Source: a virus
DNA: 64,000 bases
Strand: one strand, 5' to 3'
Virus record (IMG/VR): IMGVR_UViG_3300017746_000001
Location: 62,001-126,000 of that record
Below the pieces are notes generated by a model. That model was not told the DNA's origin and ran no database searches. It was given only the letters and a program-made list of their open reading frames with translations. Position numbers and translations under genes: made by a program. Within the stretch, counting starts at the first letter, position 1, and every line of letters begins with the position of its first letter. Positions 33,908 to 43,213 of this stretch are shown piece by piece.

Positions 33908-35095
33908 TCAATGCCAAGTATCAACGATTCTGGGCAATGATATATCGTGTTTTTCTAATTTACTAAATAATACTCTGGTAAATGATTCGATGGCTTGTAA
34001 CCCATTTTGGTCGTACCTTACGAAGTTGTTCCAGAACATATTTTCTAAGTATATTTCATCCATTATCCGATTTACTCTATGCATCCCCCAACGAATTTCT
34101 TCGCCAGCAAGACCATTAAACTCGGCAATGGTGCAAAGTTCTTCTACTTTCAATGCCGCATCTTCGGCTAATTGTTCTCTTTCAATTCCTGACATGATAT
34201 AATAATCCACGGAATCGACTTCTTGCCTAGGGATGCTAGCTAATTTTTTATTCAACCATTCCATAAAAGGCTTGAGAGGATTTATTATTTGTATATCCCC
34301 TAAATTAAATAGCCATTCACGGTCACTTTTCATATTCGTGTGAAGCGTTATATGACTGGAAAGCGTTTTGCTTTCAAATATATAGCTCTCAGTCACTTCA
34401 AAATATTCATATCCGAAACTTTGGTTCAATAATTTTTGCCACTTCATTCCAAATCCTTGCCTGAATAACAATATTGTCATGGCATGATATACTGGAAGGC
34501 TATTAACATCATTCATTGAATCGCGGAATCCCGAGTTGCTATCTTGCATTAGGGCCTCAGAAAAATAATCATCAATCCAATCCTCATCGGGAGGATCTCC
34601 TAATGCCACTAAACAGGGCAGTTCATCATTCAGACCTGTCCCTATTGTATTATGAAGTATTTGCACTTCTACTTTGTGATTTACCCAAACCTCTTCCATC
34701 AATACTCTCTTGTTGTTGGGTTGTGTGCTATACCCTAAGTCGTGTAGCAGATTAGAAATTGCTACAGGAGGAATTGCTTTTATGTCGGTTGTCCAATCAT
34801 TGTATCCATCCATCACTAAACTGTGTATGAATGGAGGGGTGTTGGTAGTCCAATGTATTTCCTTGAACCTCCCCTTGTAGTAGTCGTCAGTTACATATAA
34901 TGTAACCATATCATACTCACAGTCATTTAGCAACCACTCAATTTCCCCATCTACAAAACTGTAATCGGAATTGTTGGTTTCTTTTACAAAAATATTTTTT
35001 GCTATGTTTTTTTTGCATTCAGGACCGATGCCTGATTGCTGCCCTTCTAAAGTTTTCAGGGACTTTCCACATTTTATACAATTTTTGTGTTTCAT
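33908..35095 (-). CDS. Zinc-motif hypothetical protein
   Basis: 395 residues, motif-led. N-terminal CIKCGKSLKTLEGQQSGIGP plus EC zinc motif shared with the small protein starting at 33802. The remaining 360 residues are acidic with mixed folds and a C-terminal helical part. Largest unknown of the block centre. No family recognised. Confidence 0.7.
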   Translation of the reverse strand: MKHKNCIKCGKSLKTLEGQQSGIGPECKKNIAKNIFVKETNNSDYSFVDGEIEWLLNDCEYDMVTLYVTDDYYKGRFKEIHWTTNTPPFIHSLVMDGYNDWTTDIKAIPPVAISNLLHDLGYSTQPNNKRVLMEEVWVNHKVEVQILHNTIGTGLNDELPCLVALGDPPDEDWIDDYFSEALMQDSNSGFRDSMNDVNSLPVYHAMTILLFRQGFGMKWQKLLNQSFGYEYFEVTESYIFESKTLSSHITLHTNMKSDREWLFNLGDIQIINPLKPFMEWLNKKLASIPRQEVDSVDYYIMSGIEREQLAEDAALKVEELCTIAEFNGLAGEEIRWGMHRVNRIMDEIYLENMFWNNFVRYDQNGLQAIESFTRVLFSKLEKHDISLPRIVDTWH

Positions 35096-35105
35096 GGTCA
35101 GTTGT

Positions 35106-36215
35106 TCAGCGAAGTTCGCTGAACATTGAGGCTAGCTTCTGCGTAGTCTCTTTGTCAATTTTTTGTGTCGCATAGAATAGAAACAGCATTGAGTCCAGGA
35201 AATCTTGTTTGGTTTTTATGACTCCTTTGTTTTTCAATGCTAGGATCTTATCTCCAATGCTTTCTATAGTTCTATCTTCGCTTGCTTCAACTGCTGCAAA
35301 CATCCAATTCCAGTCAATAACCCCTTCTGTTCGATTTGGTAAAGCCGTATCGATGCAGGGTGGGCTCTTGTGTATGACTGATTCTTCTAGATTGTTTTCT
35401 AAATTGTTGATTTCAATTGCTTCCTCTTCGGATTTTTCATTGTGCGTGTGCATACAATTTTCGTCATGCACATGCTTCTCCACTACGATTTCTTCCTCTT
35501 CGGGTTCTTCCTCTTCGGGTTCTTCCTCTTCGGGTTCTTCCTCTTCGGGTTCTTCCTCTTCGGGTTCTTCCTCTTCGGGTTCTTCCTCTTCGGGAAAAGG
35601 TGAGTTCTGATGTATGAAATCATGTTCCCCGATTATTTGATGTGTAATGTATTCTTGCAAGTGACTAACCACTTCTGTCGAATCTTCTGCATCATCATCA
35701 TTTAGGAAATCTCCCATGACATCGTGTGGATTCAATCCTTCATCCATCCTATCATGGAAAGCATGAAGGAGGTCAATTTGTTTCAAAAGACCTTCGCCAT
35801 CGAAATTTTTCCAAAAAGTATCGGGTACGCCGTAGTCTTCTAGACTGGCTCCATCATGTGCAAGTACCCATTGGTATTTACTTAGAGTGTTCTCGATTAC
35901 GGTAATAAAGCACCGTAGAGCATGTAAATACTCTGTTTGTATTAATTCTTTACTTGTTTCAACCGTTTCTCTTGTCAATCCACCATTATGTTCCATTATT
36001 CTTCCTATACCGGAACCTACATCCATTACGAATTGGTTTGCCACCGCTTCGCCTTGACAATTAGTTGCTTTACCTTCGTCGTCAAAAACATATAACAGGT
36101 CTATTTGATATAGTTTCGCTAAAGCGATTAGTGTTAAATTGTGAGGTTTGATAAAAATTCTTAATTCTTGTATCAACCTATCTTCTTCTTTTTCAATTGT
36201 TGCGTTTATAGCCAT
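35106..36215 (-). CDS. Acidic protein with PEEEE repeats
   Basis: 369 residues, motif-led. Helical N-terminal 200 residues, then six to seven in-frame PEEEE repeats, a His-rich HVHDENCMHTHNEK segment that may bind metal, and a helical C-terminus. It lies just downstream of the AAA+ ATPase gene and could be its partner. The gene ends in GTTCAGCGA..TCGCTGAAC, a near-perfect stem-loop directly before the next motif. Confidence 0.7.
   Translation of the reverse strand: MAINATIEKEEDRLIQELRIFIKPHNLTLIALAKLYQIDLLYVFDDEGKATNCQGEAVANQFVMDVGSGIGRIMEHNGGLTRETVETSKELIQTEYLHALRCFITVIENTLSKYQWVLAHDGASLEDYGVPDTFWKNFDGEGLLKQIDLLHAFHDRMDEGLNPHDVMGDFLNDDDAEDSTEVVSHLQEYITHQIIGEHDFIHQNSPFPEEEEPEEEEPEEEEPEEEEPEEEEPEEEEPEEEEIVVEKHVHDENCMHTHNEKSEEEAIEINNLENNLEESVIHKSPPCIDTALPNRTEGVIDWNWMFAAVEASEDRTIESIGDKILALKNKGVIKTKQDFLDSMLFLFYATQKIDKETTQKLASMFSELR
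35496..35593 (-). repeat. 15-bp in-frame tandem repeats (PEEEE)
   Basis: Six to seven nearly identical copies of a 15-base unit (plus strand TTCTTCCTCTTCGGG). Unit length is a multiple of three, so copy changes keep the frame and alter only the length of the acidic linker. Confidence 0.85.
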
Positions 36216-36223
36216 GGTCAGTT

Positions 36224-37297
36224 TTAGAGAATATACATCCTCTCTCTCCATCTGTCATCTTTATCTGCGATATTTAGCGCCTGGACAAGTGTTCTGAGAT
36301 CTAATTGTGTTCGAGCAAGGTTTTCAACCCCTGCTTCTTTGTTGATTCTCTCATTTTCTTGATGAAACGAGATTAGGTAATTCAATACCTCCTCTTTTAG
36401 TCCCAAGTCCATTTCCGGCCTTATCTCTCTTAGTTTCAATTTCATATGTTCTAGCTTTTCGTCTTCTGTTAGGAACAGAGGCACATTCATTGCCCTGCTC
36501 AATAAAGCGTCGTCAAAGTCCGATTCATGGAGGTTGGTGATAATTATTACCTTGCCCCTGAATGAGAATTGCGAAGGCATTGCCTTGCTCTCACCCTTTT
36601 CGAACTCCTTTGCTAGTTTCTCTGCTTCTTTTGGGTCGGACACTTGAATATTGGCTTTGGTATTCCAAACCACATTTCTGATTTCATAAGTGTCAGTCAT
36701 TGATTTCAAAATTTCCATCATTTGACCCTTTTGTTCTTTTAGATTGACATCATCCATTACGATTATTCCACCATGCCTGTATCTCAAGGCGGTTTCATAT
36801 AGTGCGGTTGGGGTGCATTTACTTGTTAGCCAAGTGTAATCCTTGCCTTGTTCCAAGCCCCTTGCTTTGAGGATTTTCTCCACCGTCCAAGATTTACCAA
36901 CACCTGCTGTGCCATAAATCAAAACGCAGTAAATTATCCCCATCACTAGGTCGTCCACAGTTCTCTTGAATGTCTCGAATCGCGCCTCGACGCTTTTCTC
37001 AAGTGACATCACCGTTCTAATACCGAACGGCTTGTTACCGTGGATTAGCTTTGCCTTCTTTGTAGCAATAATTCGACTTTGAGCATCTATCCCCTTAATA
37101 ACAGGCTTTTTCCCTGGTTTCTTTGGGGGTTTTTCAACTTCTATCTCTTGCTTTACAGACTTAATCTGTTTCTTTCTATCTGTTTTCTTAGTGGTTTGAG
37201 CATTGGTTTTTACACCATTTCTTGACTCTCCCCTTTCCCACATTTCCTCGTAAGGAATGTCTTTTCTTGTATTTCTGAATATTTCAAAAAAACCCAT
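36224..37297 (-). CDS. AAA+-type P-loop ATPase
   Basis: 357 residues, motif-led. A basic N-terminal 80 residues is followed by YGTAGVGKSWT (Walker A, 129-136) and GGIIVMDDVN (Walker B, about 178-186), GKVIIITNLHES (sensor 1) and an arginine shortly after (SRAMN). The fold order is that of phage-type AAA+ ATPases that load or remodel DNA-bound proteins. The VLIYGTAG strand and NLHE are clear; specific role unknown, perhaps with the acidic protein downstream. Confidence 0.8.
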   Translation of the reverse strand: MGFFEIFRNTRKDIPYEEMWERGESRNGVKTNAQTTKKTDRKKQIKSVKQEIEVEKPPKKPGKKPVIKGIDAQSRIIATKKAKLIHGNKPFGIRTVMSLEKSVEARFETFKRTVDDLVMGIIYCVLIYGTAGVGKSWTVEKILKARGLEQGKDYTWLTSKCTPTALYETALRYRHGGIIVMDDVNLKEQKGQMMEILKSMTDTYEIRNVVWNTKANIQVSDPKEAEKLAKEFEKGESKAMPSQFSFRGKVIIITNLHESDFDDALLSRAMNVPLFLTEDEKLEHMKLKLREIRPEMDLGLKEEVLNYLISFHQENERINKEAGVENLARTQLDLRTLVQALNIADKDDRWRERMYIL

Positions 37298-37305
37298 GGT
37301 CAGTT

Positions 37306-37704
37306 TCAGAGAAACACATCTCTGTTTGTTGTTCCGTCTTTATCTTGTGTTACAAATACAGTAACAGGCTCACTAAATAGTGCTTTTCCAGTTGCGACAA
37401 TTCCAATATCTTCTGGGAGATCACAGTCTCCTCCTTCTTCATCACACCCCATTAACACATGGTCTCCGTGTAACGACAATACTCGCTCGATTCTGCAACC
37501 CGCCACTTCTGCGACGAATTCTCTTGCTACTTGATTCATCGGTAATCCTTCATATCGGCCCATACTGTTTCCCCAGAGGGTCCAATTTTCGTCTGATGTG
37601 CAAACCTCAATATCGCCACCTACTCCTTCTTGTAAATCTTCTAATCCATTTGATTCGAAAGGTTCAACCTTTCCATTTGTTCTTAAAATAAGTCCTTTTG
37701 CCAT
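37306..37704 (-). CDS. DUF3846-like protein
   Basis: 132 residues, motif-led. The pattern GGDIEVCTSDENWTLWGNSM, GLPMNQVA and LHGDHVLMGCDEEGG fits the phage/plasmid DUF3846 family (GG-IE-, N-x2-A, G-G-x-x-L). Function of the family unknown. Confidence 0.65.
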   Translation of the reverse strand: MAKGLILRTNGKVEPFESNGLEDLQEGVGGDIEVCTSDENWTLWGNSMGRYEGLPMNQVAREFVAEVAGCRIERVLSLHGDHVLMGCDEEGGDCDLPEDIGIVATGKALFSEPVTVFVTQDKDGTTNRDVFL

Positions 37705-37726
37705 GGTCAGTTAATTCTAGAATATG

Positions 37727-38314
<588 letters not shown>

Positions 38315-38321
38315 GGTCAGT

Positions 38322-38726
38322 TCACAGTTTCTTCATATTTGCATTTATTATTTCTTCAATTGCCAATCTGTTTCCGTAAGCGCGAACTCTAAAGTAATCT
38401 TCGCGCCCCTCTGATTTTTCAGGAACATCAGGGAAAAAATAGTGCATATTATGATGAGGGAATATCAGGTGCATTCCTGCATTATCATCGACATCGTAAA
38501 CTTCCCTTTCTGGATATTTTGTGCATGGCCTACCGTTTGCAGCCTTCATATCTTCGAACATTTGTTGCACCTTTCCCTGTAATGTTATAGGGTCTCTCAC
38601 CATTATTACAGTCATATTTTGGGGGTCTCCCATGTGTGTTGCGTAGGCATCGAGTACCTGTTTCCATGCTTTCATTATTGCTTTATCATAGTCATTCAAT
38701 TCTTCATCTTTTGAACTATCTGTCAT
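38322..38726 (-). CDS. Hypothetical protein
   Basis: 134 residues, motif-led. Helical first half (DYDKAIMKAWKQVLDAYATH), then HLIFPHHNMHYFFPD, rich in His and aromatic residues. No family recognised. Confidence 0.7.
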   Translation of the reverse strand: MTDSSKDEELNDYDKAIMKAWKQVLDAYATHMGDPQNMTVIMVRDPITLQGKVQQMFEDMKAANGRPCTKYPEREVYDVDDNAGMHLIFPHHNMHYFFPDVPEKSEGREDYFRVRAYGNRLAIEEIINANMKKL

Positions 38727-38734
38727 GGTCAGTA

Positions 38735-39787
38735 TCACCCTACTATCAGAGGCCGTATTGCTTCGGCTACTGCTTTAGCTACTGGAACGCTAACTGCGTT
38801 ACCAATTCCCCTGTAAGAGTGTTTTGCGTTTTCGAACTTGAAATCATCGGGGAATCCTTGCATATTAGCATATTCCCTAACTGAATAGGGTGTAAGTGTT
38901 CCGTCCTCTCGCATCACCATAGTAGTGCTTTGGTCGGATGCGTAGTGTGCTAAGCAGGTATTTCCGATTACTTCTCTTCCGATTTCTTTAACAGATGGCT
39001 TGTCCCTATACACCCCATCGATTCTGTTCTGGATGTAATTAGGTAGTTCTTCGCCATTGAGAGGAGCAACATCTGGATTTTCTTCCAAGATTTTGCCTAC
39101 AGTATGAGTCATAGTAAGTGGCCTTTTCCTCAAGGTAGGCTTCGCTGCCTCCTTGTTTATGCCAACTAAGAACATTCTTTCTCTCCTCTGCGCTATTCCA
39201 AAATCGGTTGTGTTCAATTTTCCGTAAGTAAAGGTGTAGTATCGTCCTAATCTTCCACCCCTTACGGGGCATGGCGTATTCTTTAGAGTCTCCATAATTA
39301 TAGAGCATCCAAGTAAGTCAGTTACATTCTCGACGACAAATGCCTTCGGTTGCGTATCTGCTACGAATCGCCTGTAATGTAGGAATAAATCCCCACCTTT
39401 CTGCGCGTATTGATTGTAGTTTCTTTTAGGTTTACTGTCTGAGTGTCTAGTTCCATGCAAAGCAGCTAATTTGCTGTAAGTTATGCAGGGGAAACCTCCG
39501 ACTATCACATCAGGAAGTCCAAGTTTAGCCACTAATTCATCTGTTGAAAGCATGTGAATTGAATCCGTGGACAATTTTGTTCCAGGGAAGTTCATTGCGT
39601 GTGTCTTGGCTTGGTTTGGATCTACTTCGTTTGCAAACTTGATGTCATAACCTGCTTGCTCGAATCCTTTGTCCATTCCTCCAATTCCAGCGAATAGAGA
39701 CCATGTGTTCAGTCCTTCTGTTTTTTCGTACTCATTTAGCGGAGTATCGTTTTCAACTCCATATTCTTCTAGTCCTAATTGTACCAT
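38735..39787 (-). CDS. dcm: DNA (cytosine-5) methyltransferase
   Basis: 350 residues, motif-led. NTWSLFAGIGGMDKGFEQAG is motif I, VGGFPCITYSKLAAL holds the catalytic Pro-Cys, VVENVTDLLG is motif VI, RRERMFLVG motif VIII, and YRGIGNAVSVPVAKAVAEAI motif X. It is the most complete C5 methylase of the three. No partner endonuclease is adjacent. Confidence 0.92.
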   Translation of the reverse strand: MVQLGLEEYGVENDTPLNEYEKTEGLNTWSLFAGIGGMDKGFEQAGYDIKFANEVDPNQAKTHAMNFPGTKLSTDSIHMLSTDELVAKLGLPDVIVGGFPCITYSKLAALHGTRHSDSKPKRNYNQYAQKGGDLFLHYRRFVADTQPKAFVVENVTDLLGCSIIMETLKNTPCPVRGGRLGRYYTFTYGKLNTTDFGIAQRRERMFLVGINKEAAKPTLRKRPLTMTHTVGKILEENPDVAPLNGEELPNYIQNRIDGVYRDKPSVKEIGREVIGNTCLAHYASDQSTTMVMREDGTLTPYSVREYANMQGFPDDFKFENAKHSYRGIGNAVSVPVAKAVAEAIRPLIVG

Positions 39788-39799
39788 GGTCAGTAGGAG

Positions 39800-40636
39800 C
39801 TAGCCGCCCCTGATATTCCCTAAATCGCAACGAATCCATGTTTCTTCATCGATTCCTATAGATAGGGCTTTTTCTTTGCTCTTTTCTTTGTCTATGCATT
39901 CCCAATCCCAATCCTTGTTCAGATCTTCGATGGATGGTATGAAGCTCCTAATAAGTTGGATCGCTTTTGTTCTTGATATTTCACCATCCATCTCATCAAG
40001 GACTTTTTGCATCTCTTCCCATAAATGAAGAGTTGAACTTCCATCATCATCGGGTGGTCTGTAATGCGCCCTAGTTTTATTTGTTGCTTCAACGAATACT
40101 TGTGCCTGTTTGTGTTCAAAATATATTTCTTTAAATTTATTCAGGTATTTCCATTCCGTGTAGGTATGGCCTTGGTCATCGACCAAGTAATCGTTCATTC
40201 CGCCTCCAATCTCGTCATTGCCATCAATGTAGTTACCCCAGTAATCCATCCCACATTCCATGTAGGCTGCATCAACTGAATATCCTTGTTGATTGAGTGC
40301 TTCGAATATTTGGTAAGGAGGAGCCCATGCTGTGTCGAAATCGAACTCTATCTCATTCTTTTCTTTACTGGTATATCCACAATAGTCGATTTTTGGTTCC
40401 CATTTGGTTCCCCAATTAGCGACATTCCAGTTGTACCAGAATTCAGGGTCTTCGCGGTAATCATCTTGATTGCCTTCATCCTTGTATGCTGCCGAATTTG
40501 GCGGCGGTACTAGGTGAGCAAATAGCCCGTATCCATCATTGTCTTCTTCGTTTTTCTTTATTATTTGCACGATTTCTTCCAGTTTTTCTGGATTATCATG
40601 CCTTAATCTTATATTATTATTGCACCAGTTTGGCAT
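39800..40636 (-). CDS. MPNWC-family (YubB/Api92-like) protein
   Basis: 278 residues, motif-led. MPNWCNNNIRLRHDNPEKLE, FAHLVPPPN and YCGYTSKEKNEIEFDFDTAW match the widespread phage/plasmid family with a ferredoxin-like YubB domain (DUF1281 type). Longer than most members through a C-terminal helical extension. Function unknown. Confidence 0.78.
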   Translation of the reverse strand: MPNWCNNNIRLRHDNPEKLEEIVQIIKKNEEDNDGYGLFAHLVPPPNSAAYKDEGNQDDYREDPEFWYNWNVANWGTKWEPKIDYCGYTSKEKNEIEFDFDTAWAPPYQIFEALNQQGYSVDAAYMECGMDYWGNYIDGNDEIGGGMNDYLVDDQGHTYTEWKYLNKFKEIYFEHKQAQVFVEATNKTRAHYRPPDDDGSSTLHLWEEMQKVLDEMDGEISRTKAIQLIRSFIPSIEDLNKDWDWECIDKEKSKEKALSIGIDEETWIRCDLGNIRGG

Positions 40637-40644
40637 GGTCAGTA

Positions 40645-41190
40645 TTATAGTCCATCTATCTCGATTTTTGCTAGGTCAAAGCCTAGATCGATAGCCTCTT
40701 GGACTGTTACGGTTCTTTCTTCTCCAGTAATTGAACTTGGTTCAACTGGATTTCCTGGGTGGAATGTGAAAACTACTTTTTCTCCTTGATGTTCTCCGAT
40801 GATAATTACGGTGAAATTAGTTGCTTCGGCATCTGCTACTATGTGTGCGTTCATTCCAATAACTGCACTTAGAAAACCTGTGTTTTTTGCATCTATAAGT
40901 TTCACTTCGTAATCTTCTGGATCACTTAGAAGGCCTAGTTCTATCATTCCTGTTTGTCCTGCTAATTCCTTATTATTGGATATATAGGCTTCGCACCCGT
41001 TCATTATTTCTGGATGCTTAAATAGCGTCCATTCACTTTCTAGTAGGGCTGCTTCAAGAGTCTCTACTTCGTCGTATTGACGGTAATAACTCCCTGGACC
41101 ATTTAATCTCATTGAGACTGTTGTATTCCAATGTTGCGGTATTTTTTCCTTTGTTTTATTAATAGCTTTAATTACTTCATTATTGCTCAT
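40645..41190 (-). CDS. Hypothetical protein, phage type
   Basis: 181 residues, motif-led. Beta-rich, with VVFTFHPGNPVEPSSITGEE, a loop resembling small actinophage proteins of unknown role. The previous gene ends in TTCTCCC..GGGAGAA just before the motif. Confidence 0.68.
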   Translation of the reverse strand: MSNNEVIKAINKTKEKIPQHWNTTVSMRLNGPGSYYRQYDEVETLEAALLESEWTLFKHPEIMNGCEAYISNNKELAGQTGMIELGLLSDPEDYEVKLIDAKNTGFLSAVIGMNAHIVADAEATNFTVIIIGEHQGEKVVFTFHPGNPVEPSSITGEERTVTVQEAIDLGFDLAKIEIDGL

Positions 41191-41200
41191 GGTCAGTTAC

Positions 41201-41542
41201 TCATTCTCCCTTTGGGGAGAACCAGTATTCTGTAGCAGAGCCTTCAAAGTCGATTATCACTCTGAAACTCTTCCATCTCTTAGAAATCTCATTTTCAATT
41301 TCTTCTTCTTCTTCGAGTATTAGATTTTTGATCCAATCCTTGTAGTAACCCTTGTCTAAATCTGCTGTTCCAACTTTCCATATACTGTTGGATATGTGAT
41401 TTTCTAACCACTTGATGTAATCAAGGAGTTCTTCTTTTGAAGGTTCCAAAATGATTACCTCCTTTTCTCTACCTTGGTTACTGGGGTATTTTAGAGAAAA
41501 CTTAGCAACACCTGGGAAATTCCTTGAGTAAATGTTTGTCAT
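41201..41542 (-). CDS. Hypothetical protein
   Basis: 113 residues, SD-led (GAGGAGG), second cistron. Mixed alpha/beta with an acidic helix (LILEEEEEIENEISKRWKSF) and an aromatic end (EYWFSPKGE). No family recognised. Confidence 0.7.
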   Translation of the reverse strand: MTNIYSRNFPGVAKFSLKYPSNQGREKEVIILEPSKEELLDYIKWLENHISNSIWKVGTADLDKGYYKDWIKNLILEEEEEIENEISKRWKSFRVIIDFEGSATEYWFSPKGE

Positions 41543-41544
41543 TT

Positions 41545-41745
41545 TTATTCCTCCTCGTAGCGTTGTGAATAATCGTTGATTCTCCAAGAACCAATCGTGT
41601 TTCCGTTGATGTCTTGGATTATTCCGCCATCGCTTCCGTTGGCGATGCGTTCCACTATTTCTGCAAAGATTCTTTTTGTCTCTGGTAGCGGTGTTTCGTT
41701 GAACGCCGCATTATCTATGTTATATTCGATTTTTATGTTTGCCAT
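41545..41745 (-). CDS. Small phage-type protein
   Basis: 66 residues, motif-led. YNIDNAAFNETPLPETKRIF, then DINGNTIGSWRI, matches a common small phage protein (NAAF...E..RIL...DxNGNxVG). Function unknown. Confidence 0.75.
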   Translation of the reverse strand: MANIKIEYNIDNAAFNETPLPETKRIFAEIVERIANGSDGGIIQDINGNTIGSWRINDYSQRYEEE

Positions 41746-41752
41746 GGTCAGT

Positions 41753-42067
41753 TTATTCTTGTTTGTGCCAATCATCGAAGTCGTAGTCGGACCATAAGGG
41801 GAAACCTGAGTTGTTATATCCTTCTTTTTCAATGAGTCCATGCTCGACGACAGATTCCTTATTTACACACAAGTAAATATACACTTTTCCGACATTGGTA
41901 AGGCCCCAACCTGGAGCATCATCCCCGTCATTGAGCCACCTTCGCACGAAAAGTGCTGCTAGTGTCCATGTTTGTGTTTTTTCTCCTGCTTCTACCGTTA
42001 GAGCAGGTTCTTCTTTGCCAGCGTAATTCGCTTGCAGAAATTCTAGGATTTCTTCTTTTGTTGCCAT
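41753..42067 (-). CDS. Hypothetical protein ending in SGFPLW
   Basis: 104 residues. The ATG is preceded by GGAGG at about ten bases and by GAGACC, a decayed motif, and it follows the previous stop by four bases. Helical N-terminus (MATKEEILEFLQANYAGKEE), C-terminal YNNSGFPLWSDYDFDDW shared with the 26-residue product near 22.9 kb. Confidence 0.7.
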   Translation of the reverse strand: MATKEEILEFLQANYAGKEEPALTVEAGEKTQTWTLAALFVRRWLNDGDDAPGWGLTNVGKVYIYLCVNKESVVEHGLIEKEGYNNSGFPLWSDYDFDDWHKQE

Positions 42068-42071
42068 GGTC

Positions 42072-42398
42072 TCAAGCCTCCATTCTGGGATGTAAGTTTG
42101 CATAACCTTCTGCAATCCAATTATTTATGGTTTTTATTGCAAAGGCGTTTTTCTCTCTGTTTGTCTTAAATCTTGAGATCTTCTCAATAGCCTCATTAAC
42201 TTTCATATCGAGTTCTATTGATACTTTCTTCTGATTCTTCCCTAGTGCTTGTCTAGTCTCTTCCCAAAGATGGTATGCCGCCATAATAGCGGCTTCTGAA
42301 TTATCTCGGTTAGAAGAGTGTAGTTTTTCGAGCAGATTTGCGAATCTGTCTCTTAGTATTTGCAGTTTTACTGCGTTTCTCTTAGTATTTCTTGCCAT
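42072..42398 (-). CDS. Hypothetical helical protein
   Basis: 108 residues, motif-led MARNTKRNAVKLQILRDRFA; the motif removes 50 residues from the longest frame. Basic, helical. No family recognised. Confidence 0.7.
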   Translation of the reverse strand: MARNTKRNAVKLQILRDRFANLLEKLHSSNRDNSEAAIMAAYHLWEETRQALGKNQKKVSIELDMKVNEAIEKISRFKTNREKNAFAIKTINNWIAEGYANLHPRMEA

Positions 42399-42405
42399 GG
42401 TCAGT

Positions 42406-42681
42406 TCAATTCCATTCTTCCCAAAGTTCGTCAGATTGCTTGGGTTCTGGTATTTCTTTTGTATCGTTTTCTTCATCGACTGAATATGAGTCATATTCGG
42501 GCGAATCTGCATCTTCGTCGTGGGCGTGTTCACAAAAGAACTCTCCACTTTGCAGTTCGTCTTGATGAAATGCTAACAAATGTAATATTCCACCTATGTT
42601 GTCCAAAATTGTGATCATTTTGTTGATTCCTAATATAATCGCTAATAAAAGCGCTATTATCAAATATATCTCTATTCCCAT
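42406..42681 (-). CDS. Small membrane-anchored acidic protein
   Basis: 91 residues, motif-led. One N-terminal membrane segment (IYLIIALLLAIILGINKMIT), then an acidic soluble part with FFCEHAHDEDADSPEYDSYS, possibly metal-binding. No family recognised. Confidence 0.7.
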   Translation of the reverse strand: MGIEIYLIIALLLAIILGINKMITILDNIGGILHLLAFHQDELQSGEFFCEHAHDEDADSPEYDSYSVDEENDTKEIPEPKQSDELWEEWN

Positions 42682-42696
42682 GGTCAGTCAACTAGG

Positions 42697-43203
42697 CTAC
42701 ACAAGCCCTGCTCTTTCAGCATATCCGTCTAATCCTAGTTCGAAGTTTTCCATTACCCATGTGAAATCTTTTTCGTATGTGAATGGGCCTGTTGTCCCTC
42801 TACCAATGTAGAGATTTACTCTTTCACAACCCAATACCACTTCTTCTGGTTCGAAAATCATCAACTGATTTTGTTGTTCTTTTCTCCAAGGAACTACTAG
42901 ATTTGCTCCATCTCGATACGCTATCTCGCCCGATAGCATGAATCTTCTAAGTGGAGTACCATATAGCTCGTCAACTCCAACATGCGCTCTACAAGCACTT
43001 GCGATGCTATCCATTTCAAGAACAGACAATCTGTGGAAGTTTTTCACAAATACATCTATTTCCTTCACTTCTTTCACCATGCGCACATATGCGACCTTTC
43101 CCTTTCTTACGCTTACATCTGCGCGTGTGGAAATTGCCTGTATCGCTTTTTTCAATAGTTTTGAAACCTCTGCGGTTTGTAAGTATCTAATCTCTTGGTT
43201 CAT
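42697..43203 (-). CDS. Hypothetical protein
   Basis: 168 residues, motif-led. Alpha/beta with basic N-terminus (KGKVAYVRMVKEVKEIDVFV) and a hydrophobic centre. A GGCT..AGCC stem ends it. No family recognised. Confidence 0.7.
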   Translation of the reverse strand: MNQEIRYLQTAEVSKLLKKAIQAISTRADVSVRKGKVAYVRMVKEVKEIDVFVKNFHRLSVLEMDSIASACRAHVGVDELYGTPLRRFMLSGEIAYRDGANLVVPWRKEQQNQLMIFEPEEVVLGCERVNLYIGRGTTGPFTYEKDFTWVMENFELGLDGYAERAGLV

Positions 43204-43213
43204 GGTCAGTCGC